From positions 1 through 64,000 of the forward strand of contig DGIS01000015.1 in assembly GCA_002386525.1 (NCBI GenBank): DNA of 64,000 nt, read 5' to 3'. The notes below the pieces were generated by a model. The model was given only the letters and a program-made list of their open reading frames with translations. It was not told the origin of the DNA and did no database searches. Shown here piece after piece: positions 54,657 through 63,494 of this stretch. Within the stretch, counting starts at the first letter, position 1. The number at the start of each line of letters is the position of its first letter. This DNA comes from Sphingobacterium sp. UBA4616. GTDB taxonomy: Bacteria; Bacteroidota; Bacteroidia; Sphingobacteriales; Sphingobacteriaceae. A program made the position numbers and the translations under genes.

Positions 54657-56237
54657 ATGAGAAAATTTTTAAATCTAATAGTAGCTTCCCTCGCTCTACT
54701 TACTGCGTCTTGTAGCAAAACTTTGATAAACACAACAGAGAGCGTCGGCACTCTAAAAGCAAAAAACTCAACAGCAACCGTGATCAATGAGTGGAACAGC
54801 AACCCTTACAAACTGAACGTGATCTATTTCGTTCCCAATGATGTGGATTCTATTCCCAATTTCCGAAAACGTTTAAGCAGAATTCTATTGGATGCGCAAA
54901 ATATGTTTGCCAATAATATGGACCGTGAGGGATTTGGCCGAAAATCTTTTGGTTTAGATCTAGTCAATGACACGCTAATAAATATTCATTACATTACTGG
55001 GCAATTTGGAAAAGCAACTTACCCTTATTCTGGGGGCAACGGAGCAGTAAAAACTGAGGTAGATGCCTATTTTGGTCAAAATCCATCAGCAAAGAAGAGC
55101 GAGCATAACCTGATTATTATTCCGACTTACAACACCGATCCTGCAAATCCAGGCGGCCCTCCATTCTATGGTACGGGTACTAGTTGTTATGCATTGGACT
55201 ATGTAAATCTTGACGCTAAAAATTTGGGAATTGGCGGCGATATTGGGTGGAAGGCAACGGTATGGATTGGTGGTATGATTCACGAATTGGGTCATGGCTT
55301 GAATGCCAGCCACAACAGAATGAATAAGACATTGGCACCAACTTTAGGCACAGCCTTAATGGGCTCAGGAAATTCCACGTATGGAATCTCAACAACCTCC
55401 CTGACAAGTAGCACTGCAGCGACATTTAATAATAGTCAAGTATTCAGTTCTGTGACTAGAAGTGATTGGTATGCATCTGCATCAGCAGAAATTATATCTT
55501 TGTCTTCGAGCTTTACAAACAATACAATTATCATATCCGGAAAATTTACAGCGAACAAGCCTGTCAATGATATTGTTGTTTGGCATGATAGAGAACCCTT
55601 CGGTGGGAACAACGATTATGATGCCGTACATTGGGCGACAAAAATCATCGGTCAGGATAGCTTTAGATTCGAATGTCCACTCGCTGATTTTTATGACCTC
55701 ACAGGCAATTATGAAATGAGAATTGGCTTTATGCACATCAATGGTGTTCGTACAACTACACGTTACGCCTATAACTTTACCAACAATATCCCCGATCTAT
55801 CCAAAGTTGTTACTTATAAACTATTGCCGACGACAGGTTGGTCCATCGTCGGAAGCGACAGCAATGAGCCTGGATCAACAGCGAGTAATGTCCTGGATAT
55901 GAACCGAAGCACTGTTTGGCATACCCCATGGTCATCAACCCAAACACCCCAACCACATTTCTTCTCCGTGAATATGGGAGATCTACGCACTATTAAGGGG
56001 CTTGCATTTCGTAATCGCGATAATTTAAATGGAGCAATGAAAGATGTCAATATCTATTCAAGTGTAAACGGTACGACCTGGACCCTAATCAAAACAGCAC
56101 AATTGACAAAAGTTTCAGGTTCTTGGATTAATGTCGATCTCAACGAATCAATTAGCACGCGTTATCTTAAAATAGAATCTACCAGCTCTTGGGGCGATTT
56201 CTTCTATTCGCATCTTGCTGATTTTGGGGCGTATTAA
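54657..56237 (+). CDS. Metzincin-like metalloprotease lipoprotein with a C-terminal discoidin domain
   Basis: A 526-residue protein with lipoprotein signal (TASC, Cys19). The zinc site HELGHGLNASH is at His209, Glu210, His213 and His219, the metzincin spacing HExxHxxxxxH, with Asn216 where the usual Gly stands. Met235 in ALMGSG may be the Met-turn. A middle region of beta strands follows (about 260-395), then a F5/8 C (discoidin/CBM32) domain at about 395-526 (TTGWSIVGSDSNEPGSTASN start, YLKIESTSSW near the end). It should be anchored to the outer membrane or surface and cleave glycoproteins or host matrix. No inhibitor or partner gene adjoins it. Confidence 0.85.
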   Translation: MRKFLNLIVASLALLTASCSKTLINTTESVGTLKAKNSTATVINEWNSNPYKLNVIYFVPNDVDSIPNFRKRLSRILLDAQNMFANNMDREGFGRKSFGLDLVNDTLINIHYITGQFGKATYPYSGGNGAVKTEVDAYFGQNPSAKKSEHNLIIIPTYNTDPANPGGPPFYGTGTSCYALDYVNLDAKNLGIGGDIGWKATVWIGGMIHELGHGLNASHNRMNKTLAPTLGTALMGSGNSTYGISTTSLTSSTAATFNNSQVFSSVTRSDWYASASAEIISLSSSFTNNTIIISGKFTANKPVNDIVVWHDREPFGGNNDYDAVHWATKIIGQDSFRFECPLADFYDLTGNYEMRIGFMHINGVRTTTRYAYNFTNNIPDLSKVVTYKLLPTTGWSIVGSDSNEPGSTASNVLDMNRSTVWHTPWSSTQTPQPHFFSVNMGDLRTIKGLAFRNRDNLNGAMKDVNIYSSVNGTTWTLIKTAQLTKVSGSWINVDLNESISTRYLKIESTSSWGDFFYSHLADFGAY

Positions 56238-56358
56238 GAATGGCTGAAAAATTACCATCACAAGATTAATTATTAACAGCGGCTAGATTAAGGATTATCT
56301 GCAATCAATATGGGAGACAAATAGCGTAGTATAGAAACAATGAAATATTGAAAAATCA

Positions 56359-56388
56359 TTGTTGAACTCCTGATTTATGTTAATTTTG
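56359..56388 (+). promoter_or_regulatory. Promoter of the orphan sensor kinase
   Basis: TAATTTTG (56381-56388) matches TAnnTTTG, with TTG repeats (56359-56364) ending 16 bases upstream. The predicted start is near 56395, 31 bases before the ATG. Confidence 0.55.
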
Positions 56389-56425
56389 AATATTAAGACA
56401 TTATAAGTTAATCCGACGCGTCTTT

Positions 56426-57739
56426 ATGAATAAATTTCGTAAATATTGGAAACTATTTTCCCATATTGGTGCACATCCTGGCATGTCATACATCGATTTA
56501 AAACGCGTGTACATGATCAATCTGATTGCATTGTTATGTTTATTTCCAACAATTTTCTTTGCAATCCTTAATCTTATCGATCAACGCTATATTTTATCTG
56601 CGATTAATTTTTCCAATTCAACATGTGCCTTTACAGTGCTTGTCCTTCAATATTACGGGAAATACAACATCGCTAAGGCCACATTATTAACAAGTAATTC
56701 TGTATTTTTCTTCGCAGGAGCTCTGCTCTATAGAAATGGTGGAGAATATTTTTTATTGTGCACATTGATCGTCGCGATGTTGATGTATGAAAACCGAAAG
56801 GTTCATATAGTCCTTTGTATTACGATAGCTTTTCTAATTTCACTTTTATATCTGCTACCCGATATACTTCCACTAAGCCAGCAAGTTCCGAGATCAAGAT
56901 CTGTGTTCAATATTATCAATGCGCTTGCTTTTATCGTGGTTGCGGTCAACTTTTTTCTTGATATCATCTATAAGAATATGAAAAAGATCGAACAGCAGCG
57001 CCTTAATTTAGAATCTATGAATCGCGACAAGGAAAAAATATTTTCGATTATTGCTCACGACATCAAAAGCCCTTTTGCCAACCTTGAAGCACTGGTATTT
57101 ATGTTTCGTAACCAAATGCTAGACAGTACCACGTCACAGGAATATATTCAGCAAATCTATCAACAGATCGCGCAACAGAATCAGGCGTTAGATGACCTAC
57201 TGCAATGGGGCAGCAGCAATATGCAAGGCATGAACTGTAGCACATCAAAACTATTGATTAAACCCATTATCCAACACATTATTAAAAGCTTCAATGATAA
57301 TGCGCAAGCTAAACAACTCAAAATCAACTTGGATATACCTCCAGATACACAAATAATTGCCAATAGAGATCATACGACAATCATTTTGCGCAACTTGATC
57401 AGTAATGCGATAAAATTTAGTTATGTTAATGGGAATATCAACATTTACATTAGTGTGGACGATCTCTATACACATATCCATATTCAGGATGAAGGTATAG
57501 GTATAAATCCGTTGAAATCTGCCGCGCTATTTAATGAGATTCAGCAAAAGTCCTTTGGAACTGAACATGAACCTGGATCGGGTGTTGGACTTGTATTGTG
57601 CAAGGATCTGATTGAGAGAAATAAGGGCATTGTAAACATTCAAAGCATACCTAATAAAGGATCCATTTTTAGCGTTGGACTACCCTCCTCTCCAGCTCAT
57701 ATTACCCAAACTAAGGTAGAATTACCCTCATGCTGTTAG
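56426..57739 (+). CDS. Orphan sensor histidine kinase with multi-helix membrane domain
   Basis: A 437-residue kinase. Six hydrophobic helices fill about residues 30-182. A short coiled linker follows, then HisKA with the phosphorylated His211 in IIAHDIKSPF. The ATPase domain has the N box (ILRNLISNAIKFS), G1 (DEGIGI) and G2 (GSGVGLVLCKDL). The membrane domain resembles the 7TMR-like or MASE-type sensors with no large periplasmic loop, so the signal is probably inside or near the membrane. No response regulator lies next to it. Confidence 0.92.
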   Translation: MNKFRKYWKLFSHIGAHPGMSYIDLKRVYMINLIALLCLFPTIFFAILNLIDQRYILSAINFSNSTCAFTVLVLQYYGKYNIAKATLLTSNSVFFFAGALLYRNGGEYFLLCTLIVAMLMYENRKVHIVLCITIAFLISLLYLLPDILPLSQQVPRSRSVFNIINALAFIVVAVNFFLDIIYKNMKKIEQQRLNLESMNRDKEKIFSIIAHDIKSPFANLEALVFMFRNQMLDSTTSQEYIQQIYQQIAQQNQALDDLLQWGSSNMQGMNCSTSKLLIKPIIQHIIKSFNDNAQAKQLKINLDIPPDTQIIANRDHTTIILRNLISNAIKFSYVNGNINIYISVDDLYTHIHIQDEGIGINPLKSAALFNEIQQKSFGTEHEPGSGVGLVLCKDLIERNKGIVNIQSIPNKGSIFSVGLPSSPAHITQTKVELPSCC

Positions 57740-58031
57740 TAGAAAAACCAACTGCTTAGAAGGGAATACGGCATACACTTCGAACGTCGATAAGAACCAA
57801 CATCGAAGATGTAATTGAAATGACCTGCCAACTATGCTGCGAGTAAATCTATTCTTTACTATCATTTTGTCAGAGTTTAGCGTGAATTGATATGCTTAGT
57901 CTTACAATTGTAAAAAGAGCACATAGAATCTATACAAATGAAAATCCAATAATATACTACTACATACAGGTACGGTCTTTGTTCACTATAAATAACAGAC
58001 AATTTTGTTTCACAACTTACGACTCATACTC
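57740..58031. other. Intergenic stretch before the MsrAB gene
   Basis: 292 bases between the kinase stop and the MsrAB start. I see no gene, no TAnnTTTG match near the start and no strong hairpin. Only a 5-bp ACATC...GATGT stem is present near 57800. Confidence 0.5.
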
Positions 58032-59135
58032 ATGAAACACTTCATAACCCTCCTTACGATAGCCTTTGGTGTATTTCTAATTGTTAAGGTGTGTTTTTCG
58101 CAAAAGGGGAATGATTTAAAATTGACAAAACAGATAACTATGAATACTATAAATCAAACAGATCACGTAATTTATTTCGCAGGCGGTTGTTTTTGGGGAA
58201 CCGAACATTTTTTTAAACAAGTCCGTGGCGTTACCGCAACCGAGGTTGGCTATGCCAATGGAAACCTTCAAAATCCTTCTTATACACAAGTTTCCACTGG
58301 AACAACTGGCTTTACTGAAACCGTTAAGGTGAACTACGATCCTCAAATTGTAGATCTCAACCTACTAATCGACCTTTTCTTCAAAACGATCGATCCCACT
58401 TCACTGAACAAACAGGGTAATGACATTGGCACACAATATCGCACGGGTATATATTATACCAATACAAGTGACGCCCCTATTATCAAAGAACGCGTAGCCG
58501 CACTGGCAAGTCAATATCCAAAAGAAATAGTCGTAGAAGTAGAGCCTTTACAGAATTTTTATGATGCTGAAGCCTACCATCAAAAATATCTGGACAAAAA
58601 CCCCGGCGGTTACTGCCACATAAGCCCTGATTTATTTGAGCTGGCTCGCAAAGCAAATCCGCAAAAAGTGATACAGGACAACGAGAAAACCTACAAAAAA
58701 GCTGATAAAGAGACGCTAAAGAAAGTACTTACACCATTGCAATATGATGTGACACAAAATGCCGCGACTGAACGTGCATTCGACAATGAATATAATGATG
58801 AATTTAGAGAGGGTATCTATGTCGATATTACCACTGGAGAACCACTATTTGTTTCTACTGATAAATTTGAATCTGGATGCGGATGGCCGAGCTTTTCCAA
58901 GCCGATCAGTGATGGTATCATTGACGAGCTATCTGACAATTCCTATGGAATGCGCAGAACTGAGGTCCGTAGCAAAACGGGAGATGCACATCTTGGACAC
59001 GTTTTCAATGATGGTCCGGCTGATAAAGGAGGATTGAGATATTGTATAAACAGTGCTTCACTCCGATTTATTCCAAAGGATAAAATGAAAGAAGAAGGCT
59101 ATGAGAAATATCTGCCACTGCTGGTAAAAAAATAG
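58032..59135 (+). CDS. Exported fused methionine sulfoxide reductase MsrA-MsrB
   Basis: A 367-residue protein from the ATG at 58032. An in-frame ATG at 58005 adds nine residues before the signal. An N-terminal hydrophobic segment ([17 protein letters not shown]) directs it to the envelope. The MsrA half has catalytic Cys53 in [11 protein letters not shown]. The MsrB half follows at about residue 220 with GCGWPSF (Cys283) and catalytic Cys338 in [11 protein letters not shown]. No CxxC zinc pairs are visible in MsrB, so it is the zinc-free type. The fusion repairs both S- and R-sulfoxides in exported proteins. It needs an electron donor that is not adjacent, so the reductant is unknown. Confidence 0.93.
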   Translation: MKHFITLLTIAFGVFLIVKVCFSQKGNDLKLTKQITMNTINQTDHVIYFAGGCFWGTEHFFKQVRGVTATEVGYANGNLQNPSYTQVSTGTTGFTETVKVNYDPQIVDLNLLIDLFFKTIDPTSLNKQGNDIGTQYRTGIYYTNTSDAPIIKERVAALASQYPKEIVVEVEPLQNFYDAEAYHQKYLDKNPGGYCHISPDLFELARKANPQKVIQDNEKTYKKADKETLKKVLTPLQYDVTQNAATERAFDNEYNDEFREGIYVDITTGEPLFVSTDKFESGCGWPSFSKPISDGIIDELSDNSYGMRRTEVRSKTGDAHLGHVFNDGPADKGGLRYCINSASLRFIPKDKMKEEGYEKYLPLLVKK

Positions 59136-59173
59136 TTTAATCGTGCCTCATAAAGAGGCACGATTAAACTATT
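59131..59173. terminator. Terminator hairpin overlapping the MsrAB stop codon
   Basis: A 19-bp perfect stem, 59131-59149 with 59155-59173, has the 5-base loop ATAAA. It includes the stop codon of MsrAB and lies before the converging LuxR gene. Confidence 0.9.
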
Positions 59174-59198
59174 TTGGAGATCACAACTCCATTCATCA

Positions 59199-59954
59199 TT
59201 ACAATAACCGATTGTTCAGTGCAATGACGAGTGCCTCATTCATATTACTTACCCCTAGTTTTTCAAACAATTTCCGCCGGTGAAATTTCACCGTATCGAT
59301 GGAAACGAAAATTCGTTCGGATGTTTCATGAATACTAAGTCCACGATGATAAAAGCGCAATATTTCTATTTCGCGCGCTGTGAGATTTATCTTATTTCGG
59401 GATTTCCATTTTCCTGTTAACAGATCTAGTTCCCATAATAAATCAGTATGAAGTTTCTCGATCACTACATTCCCTGAAGAAACATTGGTGGATAACGAAA
59501 CAATACAAATGGCTTTCCATATTTTTCCCTCCTCTGTTAAAAAGACAGGCGTCAACTTATGATTAATCAAAACTGGTCTATTTGGAGCATTTTGTATTTG
59601 AAAATCATAAGATATAACGTATAATTTTCTCTCTTCAATGGGTATTTTTTCATAAAAGGCAAACCCCGCTTCGTTGATGTTGATAAGCATGTTAAAATCA
59701 TCAGCAGGAACATATTTCTCATAAAAAGCATATCCCATTTCCATTACTTCCATAGCAGTCAAACCAGCTAAAAAAAGAGGATTATCAGAAACGTATTCAA
59801 AGCCTTTACTTTGATAATCTATCAGGTAAATACTTTGGTAGGTGATCCGCGAAAAAGCTTTTACAAACTCAAGATAGTCATGGGTCTGTAAGATATCCTT
59901 TTCCGAAAGACGATCAAGGGCATTTTTTTTCGAAAATAGCGCATTAAAATCCAT
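59199..59954 (-). CDS. LuxR-type regulator with PAS-like sensor domain
   Basis: A 251-residue regulator. The first 190 residues form a PAS-like sensor region (LIDYQSKGFEYVSDNPLF start, then NHKLTPVFLTEEGKIWKAICIV). The C-terminal helix-turn-helix LTAREIEILRFYHRGLSIHETSERIFVSIDTVKFHRRKLFEKLG belongs to the LuxR/GerE family. It has no receiver domain, so it probably binds a small ligand directly. No obvious target is adjacent. The aldo/keto reductase and the zinc alcohol dehydrogenase lie nearby on the same strand. Confidence 0.9.
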   Translation of the reverse strand: MDFNALFSKKNALDRLSEKDILQTHDYLEFVKAFSRITYQSIYLIDYQSKGFEYVSDNPLFLAGLTAMEVMEMGYAFYEKYVPADDFNMLININEAGFAFYEKIPIEERKLYVISYDFQIQNAPNRPVLINHKLTPVFLTEEGKIWKAICIVSLSTNVSSGNVVIEKLHTDLLWELDLLTGKWKSRNKINLTAREIEILRFYHRGLSIHETSERIFVSIDTVKFHRRKLFEKLGVSNMNEALVIALNNRLL

Positions 59955-60074
59955 ATTAAAATTGAAAATCCGAAGTTAAATAAAACTATAATCAGTTATA
60001 GTGTTTATTAAAACAAACTGCAATATTATTGGTAAATAGCTACTTGGCTAATTTGTTGCAACCCCAGCAGTAAA

Positions 60075-60105
60075 TAAAAAAATCTCCACGAAGGATGGAG
60101 ATTTT
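60075..60105 (-). terminator. Terminator of the aldo/keto reductase gene
   Basis: AAAATCTCCA (60079-60088) pairs with TGGAGATTTT (60096-60105) around a 7-base loop. On the minus strand the stem is followed by a T run. Confidence 0.85.
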
Positions 60106-60155
60106 AAAAATTACTTGGGAACCAAAGCGTTCTTAAAAGATAAAACCGAGAGTTA

Positions 60156-61100
60156 TCATTTACTCACTTCATTCAACAATTGAATATCTTCTGTATCCAA
60201 TTTAAGCGTTGGAGCAGCAAATAATGTTTCCAATTGGGTCGCACTTGTAGCACTTACGATTGGTGCTGTGATCAACGGTTTGGCCAATAACCAAGCTAAT
60301 GCGACAGTAGCCTGCTGTACTCCATGTTTTTCAGCAATCGAGTCTAACGCTTTAAGGACAGCTTTTCCTTTATTGTCGAAATACTTCTTTATCCCACCGC
60401 CGCGAGTAGTATTGTCGAAGTCAGCTTCTGTTCGGTATTTACCAGTCAAAAAACCAGCCGCAAGTGACCAATAGGGAAATACACTTAAACCATACTTTTC
60501 GACCAATGGAGCGTAATCTGTTTCAAAACTTGATCTTTCAACGAGATTGTAATGTGGTTGCAAGGCCACATATTTTGGTAAACCATTCTTCTCGGCAGCA
60601 TCAAAGCTTTCAATCAATCTTGTTGGCGACAAATTAGATGCTGCAATATATCGAACCTTACCCGCTTTAATTAGTTCATCATAGGCCGATAGTGTCTCTT
60701 CCACTGGTGTTAACTTATCATCAAAATGAGTGTAGTACAAATCAATATGATCTACTCCCAATCGTCTCAAAGAATCATCAGCAGATTTTAAAATATGTTT
60801 TTTTGAAATATCGTAACCATGCTCTTGAGTTTCTGAGCCAACTTTCGTAGCAATTACCATATCCTGTCGATTGCCACGGCTCTTCAACCATTTACCAATT
60901 ATTTCCTCGGATTGCCCCCCTATGCCATTTACCCACCACGAATAGGTATCCGCCGTATCAATAAAATTAAATCCTGCGCCTACAAATTGGTCTAAAATCT
61001 CAAACGACTGTTGTTCGTTCAGCGTCCATCCAAAAACATTTCCACCGAAATTTAGTGGTGCTATCTGCAAATCTGTGTGTTGTATTTCTATCTTTTTCAT
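60156..61100 (-). CDS. Aldo/keto reductase
   Basis: A 314-residue NADPH-dependent oxidoreductase with the family tetrad Asp48, Tyr53, Lys86 and His125 (FIDTADTYS, ATKVGSE, YYTHFDD). The TIM-barrel order is typical of the AKR12/13-like group (formerly IolS/YajO-related). It reduces aldehydes or ketones, and methylglyoxal is a possible substrate. A terminator follows the gene. It may be controlled by the LuxR-type protein on the same strand, but no shared site is evident. Confidence 0.92.
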   Translation of the reverse strand: MKKIEIQHTDLQIAPLNFGGNVFGWTLNEQQSFEILDQFVGAGFNFIDTADTYSWWVNGIGGQSEEIIGKWLKSRGNRQDMVIATKVGSETQEHGYDISKKHILKSADDSLRRLGVDHIDLYYTHFDDKLTPVEETLSAYDELIKAGKVRYIAASNLSPTRLIESFDAAEKNGLPKYVALQPHYNLVERSSFETDYAPLVEKYGLSVFPYWSLAAGFLTGKYRTEADFDNTTRGGGIKKYFDNKGKAVLKALDSIAEKHGVQQATVALAWLLAKPLITAPIVSATSATQLETLFAAPTLKLDTEDIQLLNEVSK

Positions 61101-61456
61101 TCAATTTATTTATTGTTCCATTTATTAAAAAAACTGGATCACACCGCTGTGTAGAAATTAAAGTTACATTATTAGAAGCGCGCTCGCGCAAAAACCTGTC
61201 ACATAAAATTGTCATAAAACGAATTCGGAAAACATAGCACTGGCGTACACAAAACAATCTTCCAATGCAATATAAGGAGCATAATTCCGGAAGAAGAATT
61301 TAAGAATTCTCTGTTTTAAGAACTAATAAAACAACGAAGCTCCAATTAGGCATCTGGGGCAATACTCTAGCGGAAAACGAACATTCGCCGGTGGAGGAGT
61401 AACGAATGATGGGTAGAAAAAAGGGTCACTCTAATGAGAGTCGACCCTTATATATC
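61101..61456. other. Intergenic stretch with the alcohol dehydrogenase terminator
   Basis: 356 bases with no supported gene. The terminator of the minus-strand alcohol dehydrogenase is at about 61415-61449: AAGGGTC (61421-61427) with GACCCTT (61443-61449) and an inner ACTCT/AGAGT pair, followed on the minus strand by a T run. The rest (61101-61415) is AT-rich with a short CG-rich spot (GCGCGCTCGCGC near 61181), and I see no other element. Confidence 0.6.
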
Positions 61457-62512
61457 TTACTTTTCGATAGATGACATGTCTATTACAAATCGATATTTAA
61501 CATCACTGTCCAATACCCTTTGGTAAGCCTCATTGACATAGTCAATATCGATCATTTCTGTCTCGGGCAGAATATTATGCTCTGCACAAAAATCGAGCAT
61601 ATCCTGAGTTTCTTGTATTCCGCCAATACTGGACGCCGTTAGGACCTTATTGCCCCCCATAATGGACCGGCCATTAATCTCCATAGGAGCAGCAGGAATT
61701 CCAACACAAATGTAAACCCCTTTGGTTTTCAGCAGGGCCAAATAGAGGTTGTAATCGTGAGGAGCCGATACTGTATCAATAATGAAATCAAAATACGACG
61801 AAAACTCGTTGATCTCATTGGCCTCGTGCGTATTTAAAAACTTATGCGCGCCAAGCAAAGCCGCATCGTCTTTTTTACGTGGCGAATGACTAATCATGGT
61901 AACTTCTGCCCCCATCGCTACCGCAATCTTGACAGCCATATGCCCTAATCCACCTAGTCCCAATACACCAACTTTATGGCCTTTGCTGACATTCCATCTT
62001 TTTAATGGAGAATATGTTGTAATCCCGGCGCAAAGCAATGGGGCAACTTTTTTAATATCCAACGATTCTGGCACATGAAGCACGAAATTTGCGTCCGCTA
62101 CAATATTATTGCTGTAACCACCAAATGTATAGCTGTGATCATGCATTACATCTTTGCTATTATAGGTCCAGACGGTCTTCTTTTCTGAGCAAAATTGTTG
62201 TTGATCTGCTTTACAGTTTTCGCAAGTACCGCACGAGGCAACCATGCAGCCTACACCGGCGAGATCACCTTTTTTAAATTTAGTTACCTCAGCACCAACC
62301 GCACTAATGCGGCCGACAATCTCATGCCCTGGTACAATCGGGTAGTGTGTACCGCCCCATTCATCATGCACTTGATGAATATCTGAATGACAGATTCCAC
62401 TATACAAGATATCTATTAATACATCGTTCGCACCCAGCTCCCTTCTTTCAAATTCCCAGTATTCAAGTGGAGAAGTACTGTCTTTTGCCGCATAACCTTT
62501 CGATTTAATCAT
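61457..62512 (-). CDS. NADP-dependent zinc alcohol dehydrogenase (CAD/YahK type)
   Basis: A 351-residue enzyme from the ATG at 62512. A longer frame to 62722 overlaps the YceI promoter region and is unlikely. Catalytic zinc ligands are Cys41 (GICHSDIH), His63 and Glu64 (PGHE). Structural zinc ligands are Cys94, Cys97, Cys100 and Cys108. The cofactor loop GVLGLGGLGHMAVKIAVAMG followed by MISHSPRKKDD, with Ser instead of an acidic residue, points to NADPH. It reduces aldehydes to alcohols, probably for detoxification. A terminator follows downstream on the minus strand. Confidence 0.93.
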   Translation of the reverse strand: MIKSKGYAAKDSTSPLEYWEFERRELGANDVLIDILYSGICHSDIHQVHDEWGGTHYPIVPGHEIVGRISAVGAEVTKFKKGDLAGVGCMVASCGTCENCKADQQQFCSEKKTVWTYNSKDVMHDHSYTFGGYSNNIVADANFVLHVPESLDIKKVAPLLCAGITTYSPLKRWNVSKGHKVGVLGLGGLGHMAVKIAVAMGAEVTMISHSPRKKDDAALLGAHKFLNTHEANEINEFSSYFDFIIDTVSAPHDYNLYLALLKTKGVYICVGIPAAPMEINGRSIMGGNKVLTASSIGGIQETQDMLDFCAEHNILPETEMIDIDYVNEAYQRVLDSDVKYRFVIDMSSIEK

Positions 62513-62680
62513 ATCATCTTTTTTTATAGACCACATTTGGATACGAAAATGATTTCGATCCTCATTTAACTGGTGTAAAGTTAATAGGTCATGCTGATGA
62601 ATGAAGAAGCCGAATTGGAATATTGACATTCGACAAACAAAAAAGTAAGTTTCAACATATACATTAAGCAAAAGACCGTG

Positions 62681-62688
62681 TATATTTG
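62681..62688 (+). promoter_or_regulatory. YceI gene promoter -7 element
   Basis: TATATTTG is an exact TAnnTTTG match with the predicted start near 62695, 14 bases before the ATG at 62709. It falls in the leader of the divergent alcohol dehydrogenase gene. Confidence 0.5.
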
Positions 62689-62708
62689 AGTACATATAAA
62701 TCATTTCA

Positions 62709-63275
62709 ATGAAAAGAATCAATTTAACGCTGGCTGTTCTTTGCTTTACATCTATGGCTTTTGCCCAAAAAATCGATTACAAGGTGAATACCCAATCTTC
62801 GAAGATCAAATGGAGCGCCAAAAAAGTCGTCGGTGGACATGTAGGAATTATAAATCTACAAGAAGGCAGCATACAAACCGATAAAGGAAAAATCATAGCC
62901 GGTAACTTTACAATAGATATGAATTCCATGGCGTGTACTGATGCTCCCAAATTGACGGGACATTTAAAAAATGAAGATTTCTTTAATGTCCCGAGCTATC
63001 CCACCGCGAAATTTGTCATCAGTAAAGTTGACAATAGCAAAGCAAACCCAATCATAACAGGTAATCTTACGATCAAGAATAAAACAAAATCAATATCATT
63101 TCCGGCAAAAGTCACCACGACGGTAGATGGTCTAGCCGCAGAAGCTGTCGGCGTAAAAGTAAATCGTTTGGATTTTGATATACAGTATCGTTCTGCGAGT
63201 TTCTTCTCCGATTTAGGCAACCGAGCAATAGACGACGAGTTCACATTGGATATACAGATTAAAGGAACAAAATAG
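62709..63275 (+). CDS. Periplasmic YceI-family lipocalin-like protein
   Basis: A 188-residue protein with a signal peptide (cleavage near AFAQK, residue 20) and a YceI domain: an extended lipocalin-type barrel with KWSAKKVVGGHVGIINLQEG, GNFTIDMNSMACTD and LDFDIQYRSASFFSDLGNRAIDDEFTLDI. Relatives bind isoprenoid or long-chain lipids in the periplasm, and some respond to base or oxidative stress. It is divergent to the zinc alcohol dehydrogenase, but no link is proven. Confidence 0.92.
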   Translation: MKRINLTLAVLCFTSMAFAQKIDYKVNTQSSKIKWSAKKVVGGHVGIINLQEGSIQTDKGKIIAGNFTIDMNSMACTDAPKLTGHLKNEDFFNVPSYPTAKFVISKVDNSKANPIITGNLTIKNKTKSISFPAKVTTTVDGLAAEAVGVKVNRLDFDIQYRSASFFSDLGNRAIDDEFTLDIQIKGTK

Positions 63276-63393
63276 CTGTTGCAGCGTAGCGGCTCAATAA
63301 AATGCCCTTAATAAGACTGTTTCTAGTCTCCAAATACACTGAAATTCGATCGTTAATATTTTTTAAACGTATGAAACGTGGATTCTGTTAAAT

Positions 63394-63480
63394 TAGATTT
63401 GTTTCAAATTACACTTAACGTCCTTGAAAATTAACGAAAGTGAAGTTTTAGATTTATCTTTAAAATTCCTAAAGATAAAT
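63394..63480 (+). promoter_or_regulatory. Promoter and leader hairpin of the right-edge gene
   Basis: TAGATTTG (63394-63401) matches TAnnTTTG. In the predicted leader, ATTTATCTTTA (63452-63462) and TAAAGATAAAT (63470-63480) form a perfect 11-bp hairpin that ends 14 bases before the ATG at 63495, so it could affect ribosome access. Confidence 0.45.
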
Positions 63481-63494
63481 TATACAAAGTATTT

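Noticed and set aside
62513..62722. Longer N-terminus for the alcohol dehydrogenase
   Set aside because: The 70 extra residues do not fit the family, overlap the YceI start and promoter, and lack a ribosome site. The ATG at 62512 gives the usual N-terminus.
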